A DNA stretch of 64,000 nt from Saprospiraceae bacterium (GTDB lineage Bacteria > Bacteroidota > Bacteroidia > Chitinophagales > Saprospiraceae): contig JADJPZ010000004.1 in assembly GCA_016713025.1 (NCBI GenBank), positions 2,480,001-2,544,000 on the forward strand, in the 5' to 3' direction. Under the pieces are notes generated by a model that worked only from the letters and a program-made list of their open reading frames with translations, was not told the origin of the DNA and made no database searches. Shown here piece after piece: positions 37,436 through 46,269 of this stretch; positions within the stretch are counted from its first letter, which is position 1; each line of letters starts with the position of its first letter. The translations under genes and the position numbers were made by a program.

Positions 37436-38005
37436 ATGTCAAAAATCAGGGAAATCATCCAAGCGTCCATCGATACCAAGACCGAAATACTTCATGATCA
37501 GTCACTGCTCAATAATATAGACCAGTGTGTTGAAAAGATTACACATTCATTAAAAAATGGAAATAAGATCCTTTTCTGTGGAAATGGAGGAAGTGCAGCA
37601 GATGCACAGCACCTTGCAGCAGAATTTAGCGGACGTTTTTATAAAGATCGAAAAGCGCTACCCGCTGAGGCATTGCATGTGAATACGTCCTATCTGACAG
37701 CTGTGGCCAATGATTATAGCTTTGATGTAGTATATTCAAGATTATTGGAAGGAATAGGTCAGGATGGAGATATTCTGGTGGGTCTCTCTACCAGCGGTAA
37801 CAGCAAAAACATCATCAATGCCTTTGTCACTGCCAGAGAAAAAGGGATCGCAACCATCGGCTTTACCGGAAAATCCGGTGGAAAACTGAAAGAATATAGC
37901 GATATTTTGATCAACGTACCTTCAAATGATACTCCCAGGATTCAAGAATCGCACATCATGATAGGGCATATCATATGTCAACTCGTAGAAGAAAACATTT
38001 TTTAA
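37436..38005 (+). CDS. gmhA: Sedoheptulose-7-phosphate isomerase (phosphoheptose isomerase)
   Basis: 189 residues, the usual GmhA length. The SIS-domain motif FCGNGGSAADAQHLAAEFSGRF, then TSYLTAVANDY, GLSTSGNSKNII and the C-terminal ESHIMIGHIICQLVE are all present, including the catalytic His and Glu positions. It converts sedoheptulose-7-phosphate to D-glycero-D-manno-heptose-7-phosphate, the first step of the pathway. The next gene begins at the base after its stop codon, so the two are translationally adjacent. Confidence 0.95.
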   Translation: MSKIREIIQASIDTKTEILHDQSLLNNIDQCVEKITHSLKNGNKILFCGNGGSAADAQHLAAEFSGRFYKDRKALPAEALHVNTSYLTAVANDYSFDVVYSRLLEGIGQDGDILVGLSTSGNSKNIINAFVTAREKGIATIGFTGKSGGKLKEYSDILINVPSNDTPRIQESHIMIGHIICQLVEENIF

Positions 38006-38710
38006 ATGAAGCAGCAAATGCCCGAAGCAATCATTCTTGCCGGAGGATTGGGCACCCGACTTCGTACTGAGGTTCCTGATCTTCCGAAATGTATGGCACC
38101 CGTAGCAGGAAAACCATTTTTGGATTATGTAATCAGAGCTTTACAAGAGCAGGGGGTTACCAAATTTATATTTTCTTTGGGGTACCGATCTGAGGTTGTG
38201 CTACAACATCTGGAGCAATCATGGCCAAAACTCAAGTATGATTATACCATTGAAACAATCCCTTTGGGGACTGGTGGCGGTATCAGGTTCGCCGTACAAA
38301 AGGTAAAGGGTGACTCATTTTTTGTGTTGAATGGAGACACTTATTTTGAAGTAAATCTTCCATCAATGCTGAAAAAACACATAGAAGTCCAGGCAGAAAT
38401 TACTGTTGCACTCAAAAAAATGTACCATTTTGATAGATATGGAAGTGTATTGATAGGTCAAAACAACATCATTTCGGCATTTCAGGAAAAAACTTACAGA
38501 GAGATTGGATGGATCAACGGTGGAATTTATCTTATTCAGAAGCAATTAATTACTAATATCGGTATTGCTAATCCTTTCTCCTTTGAAAAGGAAATTTTGG
38601 AAAAGTATGTGGATAAAAACTGTATTTTTGGTTTTGAATCAGATGGATATTTTATCGACATAGGTATTCCTGAAGATTTTAAGAAAGCAAATTTGGATTT
38701 TGCAACATAA
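38006..38710 (+). CDS. hddC: D-glycero-alpha-D-manno-heptose 1-phosphate guanylyltransferase-like nucleotidyltransferase
   Basis: 234 residues. The nucleotidyltransferase signature is ILAGGLGTRLRTEVPDLPKCMAP, followed by GKPFLDYVI, the metal site in VLNGDTYFEV, and GWINGGIYLI. The length and motifs fit HddC/HddC-like enzymes that activate heptose-1-phosphate with GTP; a mannose- or glucose-1-phosphate transferase cannot be excluded from sequence alone. Together with hddA and gmhA it forms most of the GDP-heptose pathway. The phosphatase GmhB is not in the window. Confidence 0.82.
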   Translation: MKQQMPEAIILAGGLGTRLRTEVPDLPKCMAPVAGKPFLDYVIRALQEQGVTKFIFSLGYRSEVVLQHLEQSWPKLKYDYTIETIPLGTGGGIRFAVQKVKGDSFFVLNGDTYFEVNLPSMLKKHIEVQAEITVALKKMYHFDRYGSVLIGQNNIISAFQEKTYREIGWINGGIYLIQKQLITNIGIANPFSFEKEILEKYVDKNCIFGFESDGYFIDIGIPEDFKKANLDFAT

Positions 38711-38761
38711 ATTTTTATAGATATATTGAAATTATATAAACATAACGCTTAATAATAAGAT

Positions 38762-40177
38762 ATGGAGTTTATCAGCGTTTTTGATATATTTAAAATTGGT
38801 GTAGGACCATCATCATCACATACGTTGGGACCGTGGCGTGCCGCACAAAAATTTATATATAACATCCGGCAGCACATAGAGTCTGGTGAAATATCAAATA
38901 TTACAGTGTCTCTATATGGCTCTCTATCTCTGACAGGTAGAGGTCATGCGACAGATCTTGCTATAATGATGGGGTTGAGTGGCCTTGACCCGGTCACTGT
39001 TGATACATCGGCCATTCCTGATATCATAAGTCGGATAAATAACTTGAAGCAGCTGCAAATAAACTCCGAAATCATCCCTTTTGATCCTGAAAAGGATATC
39101 ATGTTTGAAAAAGAGTTTTTACCTTATCATGCCAATGGAATGTTATTCACTATACAAAAATTAAACGGAGACGTTTATTCAGAAACATATTATTCTGTAG
39201 GGGGCGGATTTATCATCAGAGAGGGTGAAAATGCAGTACACGATAGTAAATTGGCAAATCATCCCTACCCTATCCAGGATGGAAATGAATTGCTGGTGTA
39301 TTGTAAAAGAGAAAATAAATCTATCTCTGAAATTGTGATGGCCAATGAACTCGTAGATAGACATAAAAAAGATATAAGAAAAGGATTACTTGCCATTTGG
39401 GATGTCATGCTCGACAGTATGTATCTGGGGTGTCACTCTTATGGTTATCTTCCGGGTAGTCTGAAAGTAAAAAGAAGAGCTGGTGAGGTAACTCAAACCT
39501 TACTTCCTGGATCAAATTATCATGATAAATATACTTGGATAGACGCTATCCGTCAGAGTAAACCGGATTTTCAAAAAATTTTGAAATGGACAAGTAGCTT
39601 TGGTATAGCTGTAAATGAAGTAAATGCAGCATTTGGTCGGGTAGTAACAGCGCCAACCAATGGCAGTGCCGGGGTAATACCTGCAGTACTGATGCATTAT
39701 CTTTGTTTTGTGAAACCAGATGCCGGAGACGATGAGATCATAAGATTTTTGTTTACTGCCGGTGAGATAGGAAGTATATTCAAAAAAGGGTCTACCATCT
39801 CAGCAGCTATGGGTGGTTGTCAGGCAGAAATAGGGGTTTCATCTGCAATGGCTGCTGCAGGATTGACAGAATTGCTTGGTGGTACTCCTGAACAATGTAC
39901 TATTGCCGCAGAAGTTGCTATGGAACATCATCTAGGCATGACGTGCGATCCTATAGGTGGGTTGGTACAGGTACCTTGCATAGAAAGAAACTCAATGGGT
40001 GCCATAAAAGCGATCAATGCAGCTTCAATTGCATTGGACAGAAATCCTCAGGACATAAAAGTACCATTGGACAATGTCATATCTACTATGTGGGAAACCG
40101 CAAAAGATATGAACCGAAAATATAAGGAAACCTCAGAAGGAGGGCTCGCTACAGCTGTCAATATTATTGATTGTTGA
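38762..40177 (+). CDS. sdaA: L-serine ammonia-lyase, iron-sulfur, single-chain form
   Basis: 471 residues carrying both the beta-like N-terminal domain (GPSSSHTLGPWRAA, SLYGSLSLTGRGHATD) and the alpha-like catalytic domain (APTNGSAGVIPAVL, GAIKAINAASIAL). Cysteines in MGGCQAE, PEQCTI, MTCDP and QVPCIE include the ligands of the oxygen-sensitive 4Fe-4S cluster. The enzyme deaminates L-serine to pyruvate and ammonia in the cytoplasm. It lies 51 bases after hddC but has no functional tie to heptose synthesis. Confidence 0.95.
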   Translation: MEFISVFDIFKIGVGPSSSHTLGPWRAAQKFIYNIRQHIESGEISNITVSLYGSLSLTGRGHATDLAIMMGLSGLDPVTVDTSAIPDIISRINNLKQLQINSEIIPFDPEKDIMFEKEFLPYHANGMLFTIQKLNGDVYSETYYSVGGGFIIREGENAVHDSKLANHPYPIQDGNELLVYCKRENKSISEIVMANELVDRHKKDIRKGLLAIWDVMLDSMYLGCHSYGYLPGSLKVKRRAGEVTQTLLPGSNYHDKYTWIDAIRQSKPDFQKILKWTSSFGIAVNEVNAAFGRVVTAPTNGSAGVIPAVLMHYLCFVKPDAGDDEIIRFLFTAGEIGSIFKKGSTISAAMGGCQAEIGVSSAMAAAGLTELLGGTPEQCTIAAEVAMEHHLGMTCDPIGGLVQVPCIERNSMGAIKAINAASIALDRNPQDIKVPLDNVISTMWETAKDMNRKYKETSEGGLATAVNIIDC

Positions 40178-40329
40178 AACTGTGTCAAAAATATAGATAT
40201 ACATTCTCTTTCTACCAGTGTTTTACATTTTTATCTGTCTAAAAAAAAAAGGTGTCTAAACCGGACAAGCCTTAACATTTGTACTTACGATCCAATAACC
40301 CAACGTACCCAAACCCATTCCCCACACAA

Positions 40330-40363
40330 TTGCATTTTTATTTCAAATTCGTATCTTTGCGAA
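40330..40363 (+). promoter_or_regulatory. arsR promoter with embedded ArsR operator
   Basis: TTG at 40330-40332, 19 bases, then TATCTTTG at 40352-40359: a consensus Bacteroidota promoter. The -7 box lies wholly inside the imperfect palindrome TTCGTATCTTTGCGAA (40348-40363). The same palindrome occurs twice more before acr3, which identifies it as the ArsR operator; a bound repressor would block the -7 element directly. Confidence 0.8.
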
Positions 40364-40390
40364 ATGAATAATGTGAAATATAATAAGAAA

Positions 40391-40720
40391 ATGAAAAGAG
40401 TTAAGCAGACATTTACCGAAAAACAAGAGCTCATATCCAAATTTTCAAACGCATTGGCAAATCCTATTCGTGTGTCTATTTTAGAGTTGCTTTCTAATCA
40501 ATCTTGTTGCTATCACGGAGACCTTTCAGAAGAATTTCATATAGCAAACAGCACTTTATCTCAACATTTAAAGGTTTTGAAAGAAGCAGGGCTCATACAA
40601 GGAGAAATTAATCCACCTAAAACAAAATACTGTATTCATAATGAAAATTGGCTATTGGCACAAAGACTCTATGCTACTTTTTTTGCTGAATTAACTAATG
40701 ATGAAAAATGTCTGGCATAA
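40391..40720 (+). CDS. arsR: ArsR-family arsenic-responsive repressor
   Basis: 109 residues from the ATG at 40391 (MKRVKQTFTEKQEL). An ATG at 40364 adds nine residues but lies at or before the predicted transcription start. The winged helix-turn-helix has ALANPIRVSILELLSNQSCCYHGDLSEEF, then NSTLSQHLKVLKEAGL as the recognition helix. The vicinal CC pair in SNQSCCYHG is a likely As(III) ligand site. It represses its own promoter and that of acr3-arsC through the three TTCGTAT...CGAA palindromes. Confidence 0.92.
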   Translation: MKRVKQTFTEKQELISKFSNALANPIRVSILELLSNQSCCYHGDLSEEFHIANSTLSQHLKVLKEAGLIQGEINPPKTKYCIHNENWLLAQRLYATFFAELTNDEKCLA

Positions 40721-40734
40721 AATTTTGTTAAAAA

Positions 40735-40769
40735 TTCGTATTTTTACGAATATTTCGTATTTTTGCGAA
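40735..40769 (+). promoter_or_regulatory. Tandem ArsR operators and promoter for acr3-arsC
   Basis: TTCGTATTTTTACGAA (40735-40750) and TTCGTATTTTTGCGAA (40754-40769) are two copies of the operator found at arsR. The second contains TATTTTTG (40758-40765), a -7 element. This is a separate, doubly controlled promoter for the arsenite exporter and the reductase, about 300 bases upstream of acr3. Confidence 0.8.
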
Positions 40770-40770
40770 C

Positions 40771-41075
40771 ATAAATAGCTGAAATATTAAAAAATTTGAA
40801 AAGGTTAGTGGCTGAGGTCAATGAAATCAAACAACTTTTAACGATTATGAATAAAAAATCAATGTCGTTTAGTTAATACCTAAAAATCTAAAATGAATTT
40901 CCTATTCCAGAACATAATTACTGCAAAATAAGTCTCCGCCGCGGCGGATCATTTTTAACTTCGCAGCATAGCGATGCTATGATTTGTCGTCAAAAATGCT
41001 TATTTTATTGTACTTTTGGTCTTCATTACGGAACTCATTTTAGATATTTAGATAATACTCAATTACGAATTTCGA
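40771..41075. other. Leader of the acr3-arsC unit, with a family-A element end and GC palindromes
   Basis: The 305 bases hold a short open frame from a TTG at 40795 (26 codons) that runs into CAATGTCGTTTAGTTAA at 40860. That sequence is the left end of the family-A small element, with no matching right end nearby, so this is a truncated copy. CCGCCGCGGCGG (40937-40948) and the TAGCATCGC/GCGATGCTA region (near 40965-40980) are GC-rich palindromes. They stand out from the AT-rich background and could be structured RNA or element remnants. No intact gene is seen. Confidence 0.5.
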
Positions 41076-42107
41076 ATGAATGTAAAATTAAAATTTTTAG
41101 ACAGATACTTAACTCTCTGGATATTCCTTGCGATGATACTGGGGGTTGGCTTAGGGTATTTTTTTCCAGGCAACAAATCCGTGTTTGACAAACTTTCAGT
41201 TGGTACTACCAATATTCCACTCGCTATTGGTTTAATCCTGATGATGTACCCACCATTAGCAAGAGTAGATTATTCGCTTTTACCAAAGGTATTTCTCGAC
41301 AAAAAAGCAATGACACTTTCCTTATTTCTCAATTGGATAGTTGGTCCTATTTTAATGTTCGTGTTAGCCATTGTCTTTTTAAGAGACCAGCCCGATTATA
41401 TGGTAGGTTTAATACTCATCGGCTTGGCTCGATGTATAGCAATGGTCATTGTGTGGAATGATTTGGCTGGTGGTAATCGTGAATATGGAGCATTATTAGT
41501 GGCACTCAATAGTATTTTTCAGGTGATTACGTATAGTTTTTATGCTTGGCTTTTTATCAATGTATTGCCGCATCAATTAGGCTTGGGTGACTTCAATGTA
41601 CAGGTTCCGATGGGCGAAGTTGCAAAAAGTGTCGCTATTTATTTAGGCATCCCGTTTTTAGCAGGATTTTTAAGTCGTAAATTTTTAGTGCAGTCCCAAG
41701 GCGTAACTTGGTACAATAGCAAATTTGTTCCTAAAATATCACCCATTACATTGTACGCCTTACTATTCACCATTGTATTGATGTTCAGTTTGAAAGGCGA
41801 TAAGATATTAGAATTGCCATTGGATGTATTGAAAGTTGCCATTCCATTAGTGATATATTTCATTTTGATGTTTTTCGTTAGTTTTTTCATTAATAAATCG
41901 ATGAATATACCTTACGACAAAAATGCTTCCATTGCATTTACCTCTACTGGAAACAATTTTGAATTAGCCATAGCAGTTGCTATCGCTGTTTTTGGGATTC
42001 ATTCAGCACAGGCATTTGTTGGGGTCATTGGCCCGCTGGTAGAAGTGCCAGTTTTGATTCTTTTAGTAAAAGCGAGTTTGTATTTAAAATCAAAATACTA
42101 CAAATAA
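41076..42107 (+). CDS. acr3: Arsenite efflux permease, Acr3 family
   Basis: 343 residues with ten predicted membrane helices. The Acr3 signature GLARCIAMVIVWNDLAGGN contains the conserved Cys needed for As(III) transport, and the late helix TGNNFELAIAVAIAVFG is also diagnostic. It exports arsenite from the cytoplasm using the proton gradient. It shares one base with the downstream reductase gene (TAATG), so the two are translationally coupled, and it is controlled by the tandem ArsR operators upstream. Confidence 0.95.
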   Translation: MNVKLKFLDRYLTLWIFLAMILGVGLGYFFPGNKSVFDKLSVGTTNIPLAIGLILMMYPPLARVDYSLLPKVFLDKKAMTLSLFLNWIVGPILMFVLAIVFLRDQPDYMVGLILIGLARCIAMVIVWNDLAGGNREYGALLVALNSIFQVITYSFYAWLFINVLPHQLGLGDFNVQVPMGEVAKSVAIYLGIPFLAGFLSRKFLVQSQGVTWYNSKFVPKISPITLYALLFTIVLMFSLKGDKILELPLDVLKVAIPLVIYFILMFFVSFFINKSMNIPYDKNASIAFTSTGNNFELAIAVAIAVFGIHSAQAFVGVIGPLVEVPVLILLVKASLYLKSKYYK

Positions 42108-42718
42108 TGTTTCAAGAAATCATCAATAAAATAAACCAGTTTTCATTCGAAAATCTTACATCAGAACGCAAAAATGTTTTGCATCCATTAGCCAATTACA
42201 TTCAAGAAAAGATAAACAAAAATGAAACAATAAGATTAAATTTCATTTGTACACACAATTCGCGTAGAAGTCATTTGTCACAAATTTGGGCTCAAACAAT
42301 GGCTTTTCATTTTGGTATGAAAAACACTTTTTGCTATTCTGGCGGTACAGAGGCCACAGCTATGTTCCCTAAAGTTGGAGAAACGCTTATGAAACAAGGT
42401 TTTCAAATTCAAAAATTAAGTGATACGGCCAATCCAGTATATGCTGTAAAGTACGCCGAAAACGAAGCCCCGATCATTTGTTTCTCTAAAACATACACCA
42501 ATGCATTTAATCCCAAAAGCAAGTTTGGTGCCATAATGACTTGTAATAATGCAGATGAAGGTTGCCCATTAGTTACTGGGGCTGAAGCAAGATTTCCCAT
42601 CAAATATGATGACCCAAAAGCTTTTGATAATACAGCACTACAAACTGAGAAGTACTCCGAAAGAAGTTTAGAAATAGCAAAGGAAATGTGGTGGGTGTTT
42701 CAATCAATTGAGAAATAA
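42107..42718 (+). CDS. arsC: Arsenate reductase-like low-molecular-weight phosphatase-fold protein
   Basis: 203 residues. The CX5R active-site loop is FICTHNSRRSHLSQIWA (C48 to R54), a variant of the LMW protein-tyrosine-phosphatase/ArsC loop common in Bacteroidota ars operons. Downstream cysteines in MTCNNADEGCP could act as resolving thiols in a thioredoxin-coupled cycle. The protein is longer than classical ArsC (~130-140 residues) because of an N-terminal helical extension. It reduces arsenate to arsenite, the substrate of the adjacent Acr3 pump. Confidence 0.88.
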   Translation: MFQEIINKINQFSFENLTSERKNVLHPLANYIQEKINKNETIRLNFICTHNSRRSHLSQIWAQTMAFHFGMKNTFCYSGGTEATAMFPKVGETLMKQGFQIQKLSDTANPVYAVKYAENEAPIICFSKTYTNAFNPKSKFGAIMTCNNADEGCPLVTGAEARFPIKYDDPKAFDNTALQTEKYSERSLEIAKEMWWVFQSIEK

Positions 42719-42900
42719 TCAATTACAAATTTCGAATATAGGAATCATATACAATATGAATTGGATATCTAAGTGCTGCCCTTAAACCGCCAATTTATAA
42801 ATTATTGGTTTATTGTGTATTACAAAAACTTGAAATGCTAACTTTTAAGGGATGGCCGTTCAAAAATTTTTATCCAAGCACCAAACTCCCTTAGCATGTT

Positions 42901-43734
42901 TTAAATCTTGATCATCAAAAACAAATTGGTGTAACTTGCCTTATCTTTTGATAAGGACTGATCAAGGCTCGTCCTAAATCTGAGCCCATCAATATAATCC
43001 ACATCAGGGTAAAAGATAGACTTGTGTTCAAAACCAACTGATATTGACTTATTCAAATTAAAAGCAAATCCACCACCAAAAGAGTAAGTGATGTTGCCCG
43101 GATATTGTATTTCAGTTTCATAATCTCCATCATAAACAGATCTGACATTTTTTCTGATTTGATTTCTTCCCTTGCTCGTAGCAATGTCCAGTCCGGAGCC
43201 AACTTTTGACAGCAGATTTGTATAAGGCAAGTTTTGACTATCAACCATGTCAAGTCTTGTTTGCTTTCCAAATAATCCCAAACTACCCAGAATATATAAA
43301 TCCATATACTCAAACTCCATATCATAAATTTTATTGATCAATTTCAAAACATTCAATAGACCTTCCATTTCTACAACAACCTGCTGATATTGATAACTTG
43401 GATACCATCCATCTTTCACATTACGATAAGGCTCAAAAACCGACTCCACAAGCCCACCACCAAATGATGAGTGTTGATATGCCTGGACACCGACACCTTT
43501 TCCGGATGCAAAATAAGCATTGGCCCGTACAGAAAAAATAGTGTTTGCAGGAAACTGAATTCTTACACCCGCACCTTGACCTGCTCCATCGATATCCCCA
43601 TTTATCAAAAAAAGACCGGAATGCAAGCTTATACCAAATAATGGCTTTTAATCAGTTTCGTTATCAGATATTTGAGTATGCCCGCAGCAAACGGAAAACC
43701 CGGCTATTATGCATGTAAATAAAAATCGTATCAT
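42901..43734 (-). pseudogene. Outer-membrane beta-barrel gene with an in-frame stop after the signal peptide
   Basis: From the ATG at 43734 the frame encodes a signal peptide (MIRFLFTCIIAGFSVCCGHTQ) and seven more residues. It then hits TAA at 43648-43650, in the same frame as the 241-codon remainder (KPLFGIS, then a barrel-like body ending YTNLFLMIKI). The body has alternating hydrophobic strands and an aromatic or Ile-rich end typical of Bacteroidota barrels. Only a single base change separates it from an intact gene of ~277 codons. It is the last gene of the sigma-factor cluster, 144 bases after the preceding barrel gene. It could be a real nonsense mutation or a base-call error. Confidence 0.65.
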
Positions 43735-43878
43735 ATTATAGTTACTTTTAACCTTCACATTGAGTAAGTCTTCATTTTTTTGTATCACAAATGTAAAAAA
43801 TACATCTTGTTTGATTTGTTGATGTGGCTTTTTATTTTTTTAAGCCCCTGAAAAGACCAAAACTGTGCTCATGTGACA

Positions 43879-44430
43879 TCAAAAATAAACCCTGCTCCCT
43901 AAGTTTACTGAAAACATAGAAATGCCTGTGGTAAAATTTGCTCCGGCATATACTCCCACCCTATCATGGATATTTACAGTATAAGAAAGGTCAACATCGA
44001 CTCCATGGTGGATAGAGGTGTTTTGAACGCCGTCAAAAATAACAGTTCCAATCGGATTTGTAGTTGCGTTAAAAAGAAAAGACCCCGATTGATTAATGTA
44101 TCTATATCCTAAAGCGAGATTGATACTCGATGACCCGCTTGTATTGACCGCTTTTTGAAGACTTATGCCATATATATTTAACAACTTAGTTTCTGGTTGT
44201 GGGTCCAAAGCGGAATACGGTTTAAAACCTGTTCCTTTCAAATAGTTTCCTTTTAAAATGAATCCTCTTTTGACGTCTAATCCATAGGCTGCTGATAAAA
44301 AAGTCATACCCGACAATCCATCAATTCCGCCATATCCGAAGCGAATATCCATGGAGTTTTTGAGTGGTCCTTGCGTATTTGCTTTGAACATCAATAATGT
44401 ACAAAAGATAAGAATAAAAAAATGTTTCAT
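43879..44430 (-). CDS. Small outer-membrane beta-barrel protein
   Basis: 183 residues with a signal peptide (MKHFFILIFCTLLMFKANTQ) and a body of alternating polar and hydrophobic strands (MDIRFGYGG, RGFILKGNYLKG, SSINLALGYRYI, RVGVYAGANF) ending NLGSRVYF, a C-terminal aromatic recognised by the BAM machinery. It lies 20 bases after the barrel-type anti-sigma gene in the same operon. It is probably an eight-stranded barrel and may be a target of, or signal partner for, the sigma system (inference). Confidence 0.78.
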   Translation of the reverse strand: MKHFFILIFCTLLMFKANTQGPLKNSMDIRFGYGGIDGLSGMTFLSAAYGLDVKRGFILKGNYLKGTGFKPYSALDPQPETKLLNIYGISLQKAVNTSGSSSINLALGYRYINQSGSFLFNATTNPIGTVIFDGVQNTSIHHGVDVDLSYTVNIHDRVGVYAGANFTTGISMFSVNLGSRVYF

Positions 44431-44450
44431 AAGATAGAGTATTATAAGAA

Positions 44451-45710
44451 TTACAATAAAAATTTAATTCTAATGCCGTGTAAGGTGGTTTCACCTTTGA
44501 CATCTACCACTGATTCAAAGCCTAATCTCAATCCTGATGTGATTTTATAGTCCATATTTGCACCAATCATGTAATTGAATCCAAAATACTGTCTGGTAGA
44601 CTGGAAAAAATCTGTACTATTTTGAGTTCTTTCTATATCCGAGACTAACTGAATACCGGGCATAAAATCAATGCCGACATTTATTTTTTTATAATCCACC
44701 AAGATCAGGCTCACATTTGCCAGGAGATTGATATAAATATCCTTATTTTTGACATCAGGTGCAGTAATATATCGTGCATGATCGACATATCTTTGATAGC
44801 TAAACCTTACTCCTGCATGGAGTAGTTTATTTACTTTGTAGTCAAACATCAGATTGGCAAAATAGCCATTGTAATAGTGATTCTGAGATGGACCCATGCT
44901 GGTGCCTATCTCAAAAAAATGAGTCTTAGCACATGGTTTACATGGTGTTATTTGTTTTTTACTATCGTACAGCGATTCGATATGTTCTATTCTATTATTT
45001 GTAAGAGATGGAATCGAAATCATTGATTGTCTGGTTTCATTAGCTATTTTCTGAGCATTTTCAGCTGAGATCCCCGAATCATCCTGAACCATATTATCAG
45101 TAGCAGGTGCTGAACTTATGGTCTTTTCGGCAGGTTCTATTTTGTCTTCATATGAGGTATTAAAGGCTATGTCCGACTTCTGGTCAATTTTACTGTTTTC
45201 TAAAGATGATAATATCTGATGATCATGACCTGCATGTTCTATGTCGTTTGCTCTGATTTTGAATGATGTAGACCCAGTAGTTGAAGCATTCGTCAGGGAT
45301 AATGATGTGTCTTCTTCATCCCGTACAGCAATTGAATTCCCGTCATATTCTCTGGTTTGTATTTCAGACCCGGAACTTCTTGAAACTGCATCTGAAGGCA
45401 TGTCAATAGTTTTGGTATCATGAATGGAAGGAAGGTTTTTGGCTATTATATTTTGTGAATTTCTCTTTGACTTTATGTCATTCTGAGCTAAATCATCCGT
45501 AGTATTTTGATTTACTAAACCGTAAATGCCTAATACTATAACCAAAAAAAGCAGTATAGAAAAAGTCTTTGGAAACAGACGTAAAAATCCTTTACCACCT
45601 GAATCATGTTCCTGATTATTCAGAAGTATCACCTGCGGCTCCATTTTTTCCCAAATCATTGGATCAGGCAAGTTTTTGTGGTTTAATATCTTATCTTTAA
45701 ATGTCTTCAT
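44451..45710 (-). CDS. Dual-membrane anti-sigma-like protein: inner-membrane helix plus C-terminal outer-membrane barrel
   Basis: 419 residues in three parts. Residues 1-47 are cytoplasmic with LPDPMIWEKMEPQV, as in anti-sigma domains. Residues 48-66 form one membrane helix (FSILLFLVIVLGIYGLV). Residues ~67-260 are a Ser/Thr/Asp/Asn-rich, probably disordered periplasmic stretch ending in a CKPC motif. The last ~157 residues have the strand pattern of an OMP_b-brl domain ending GIRIKFLL. This matches the dual-membrane-spanning anti-sigma (Dma) architecture described in Bacteroides, where the barrel in the outer membrane senses envelope state and the N-terminus holds the sigma factor. The start overlaps the sigma gene stop by 4 bases. 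Confidence 0.78.
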   Translation of the reverse strand: MKTFKDKILNHKNLPDPMIWEKMEPQVILLNNQEHDSGGKGFLRLFPKTFSILLFLVIVLGIYGLVNQNTTDDLAQNDIKSKRNSQNIIAKNLPSIHDTKTIDMPSDAVSRSSGSEIQTREYDGNSIAVRDEEDTSLSLTNASTTGSTSFKIRANDIEHAGHDHQILSSLENSKIDQKSDIAFNTSYEDKIEPAEKTISSAPATDNMVQDDSGISAENAQKIANETRQSMISIPSLTNNRIEHIESLYDSKKQITPCKPCAKTHFFEIGTSMGPSQNHYYNGYFANLMFDYKVNKLLHAGVRFSYQRYVDHARYITAPDVKNKDIYINLLANVSLILVDYKKINVGIDFMPGIQLVSDIERTQNSTDFFQSTRQYFGFNYMIGANMDYKITSGLRLGFESVVDVKGETTLHGIRIKFLL

Positions 45711-46258
45711 TTGGTAAAAGATTTTATATCATCATGACTCAACTTAAGTTTTAACAATTTTTTTGCATGGTGCAATAACCATTTAGAGTGATTTTCTTTG
45801 ATTGTGAGTTCAGCCGCTATTTCTTTATGACTAAATCCGTCAATTTCAAACATTGAAAAAACCAATCTTTCTTTATCAGGCAACTCCTGGACAATTTTGA
45901 AAATGTCTTCGACCTCGAGATTGCTCAAAGTCTCTTCAAAGTACAAATCTCTACTACTTTCAATAAAAATATGATCGTTAAAAACGATAGGTGAAAAACT
46001 TTTTCTGTAATGATCGATGGCCGTTAAACGTATTATTTTGTTGCAAAAACCAAGGTAATTGTCGATCTCCTTATCGGAAATGATGATGTATTTGAAAATC
46101 TTGATCATTGCCTCATTAAAAACATCTTCTGCATCCTGACGCCCATTGGTATATCTGAGACTCACGTGGAATAGCTCTTGATAAGTATATTCATACAGTA
46201 ATTTCTGCTCCCTAATTCTCTTGTTTTTGCAAGCTTTTATGACTGAATTCAGCTCCAT
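45707..46258 (-). CDS. ECF-family RNA polymerase sigma factor
   Basis: 183 residues. Region 2 has YEYTYQELFHVSLRYTNGR, then DAEDVFNEAMIKIFKYI. Region 4 has LPDKERLVFSMFEIDGFSHKEIAAELTIKENHSKWLLHHAKKLL, an intact helix-turn-helix. No region 1 or 3 is present, as expected for ECF factors. Its stop codon overlaps the anti-sigma start (ATGA), a standard arrangement for sigma/anti-sigma pairs. It lies 11 bases downstream of a lipoprotein gene. It likely directs transcription of envelope genes, perhaps including this operon. Confidence 0.92.
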   Translation of the reverse strand: MELNSVIKACKNKRIREQKLLYEYTYQELFHVSLRYTNGRQDAEDVFNEAMIKIFKYIIISDKEIDNYLGFCNKIIRLTAIDHYRKSFSPIVFNDHIFIESSRDLYFEETLSNLEVEDIFKIVQELPDKERLVFSMFEIDGFSHKEIAAELTIKENHSKWLLHHAKKLLKLKLSHDDIKSFTK

Positions 46259-46269
46259 TTACTTTACAA

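Noticed and set aside
40937..40980. Riboswitch or structured RNA in the acr3 leader
   Set aside because: The two GC-rich palindromes are short and match no known riboswitch layout that I can recognise; element remnants explain them as well.
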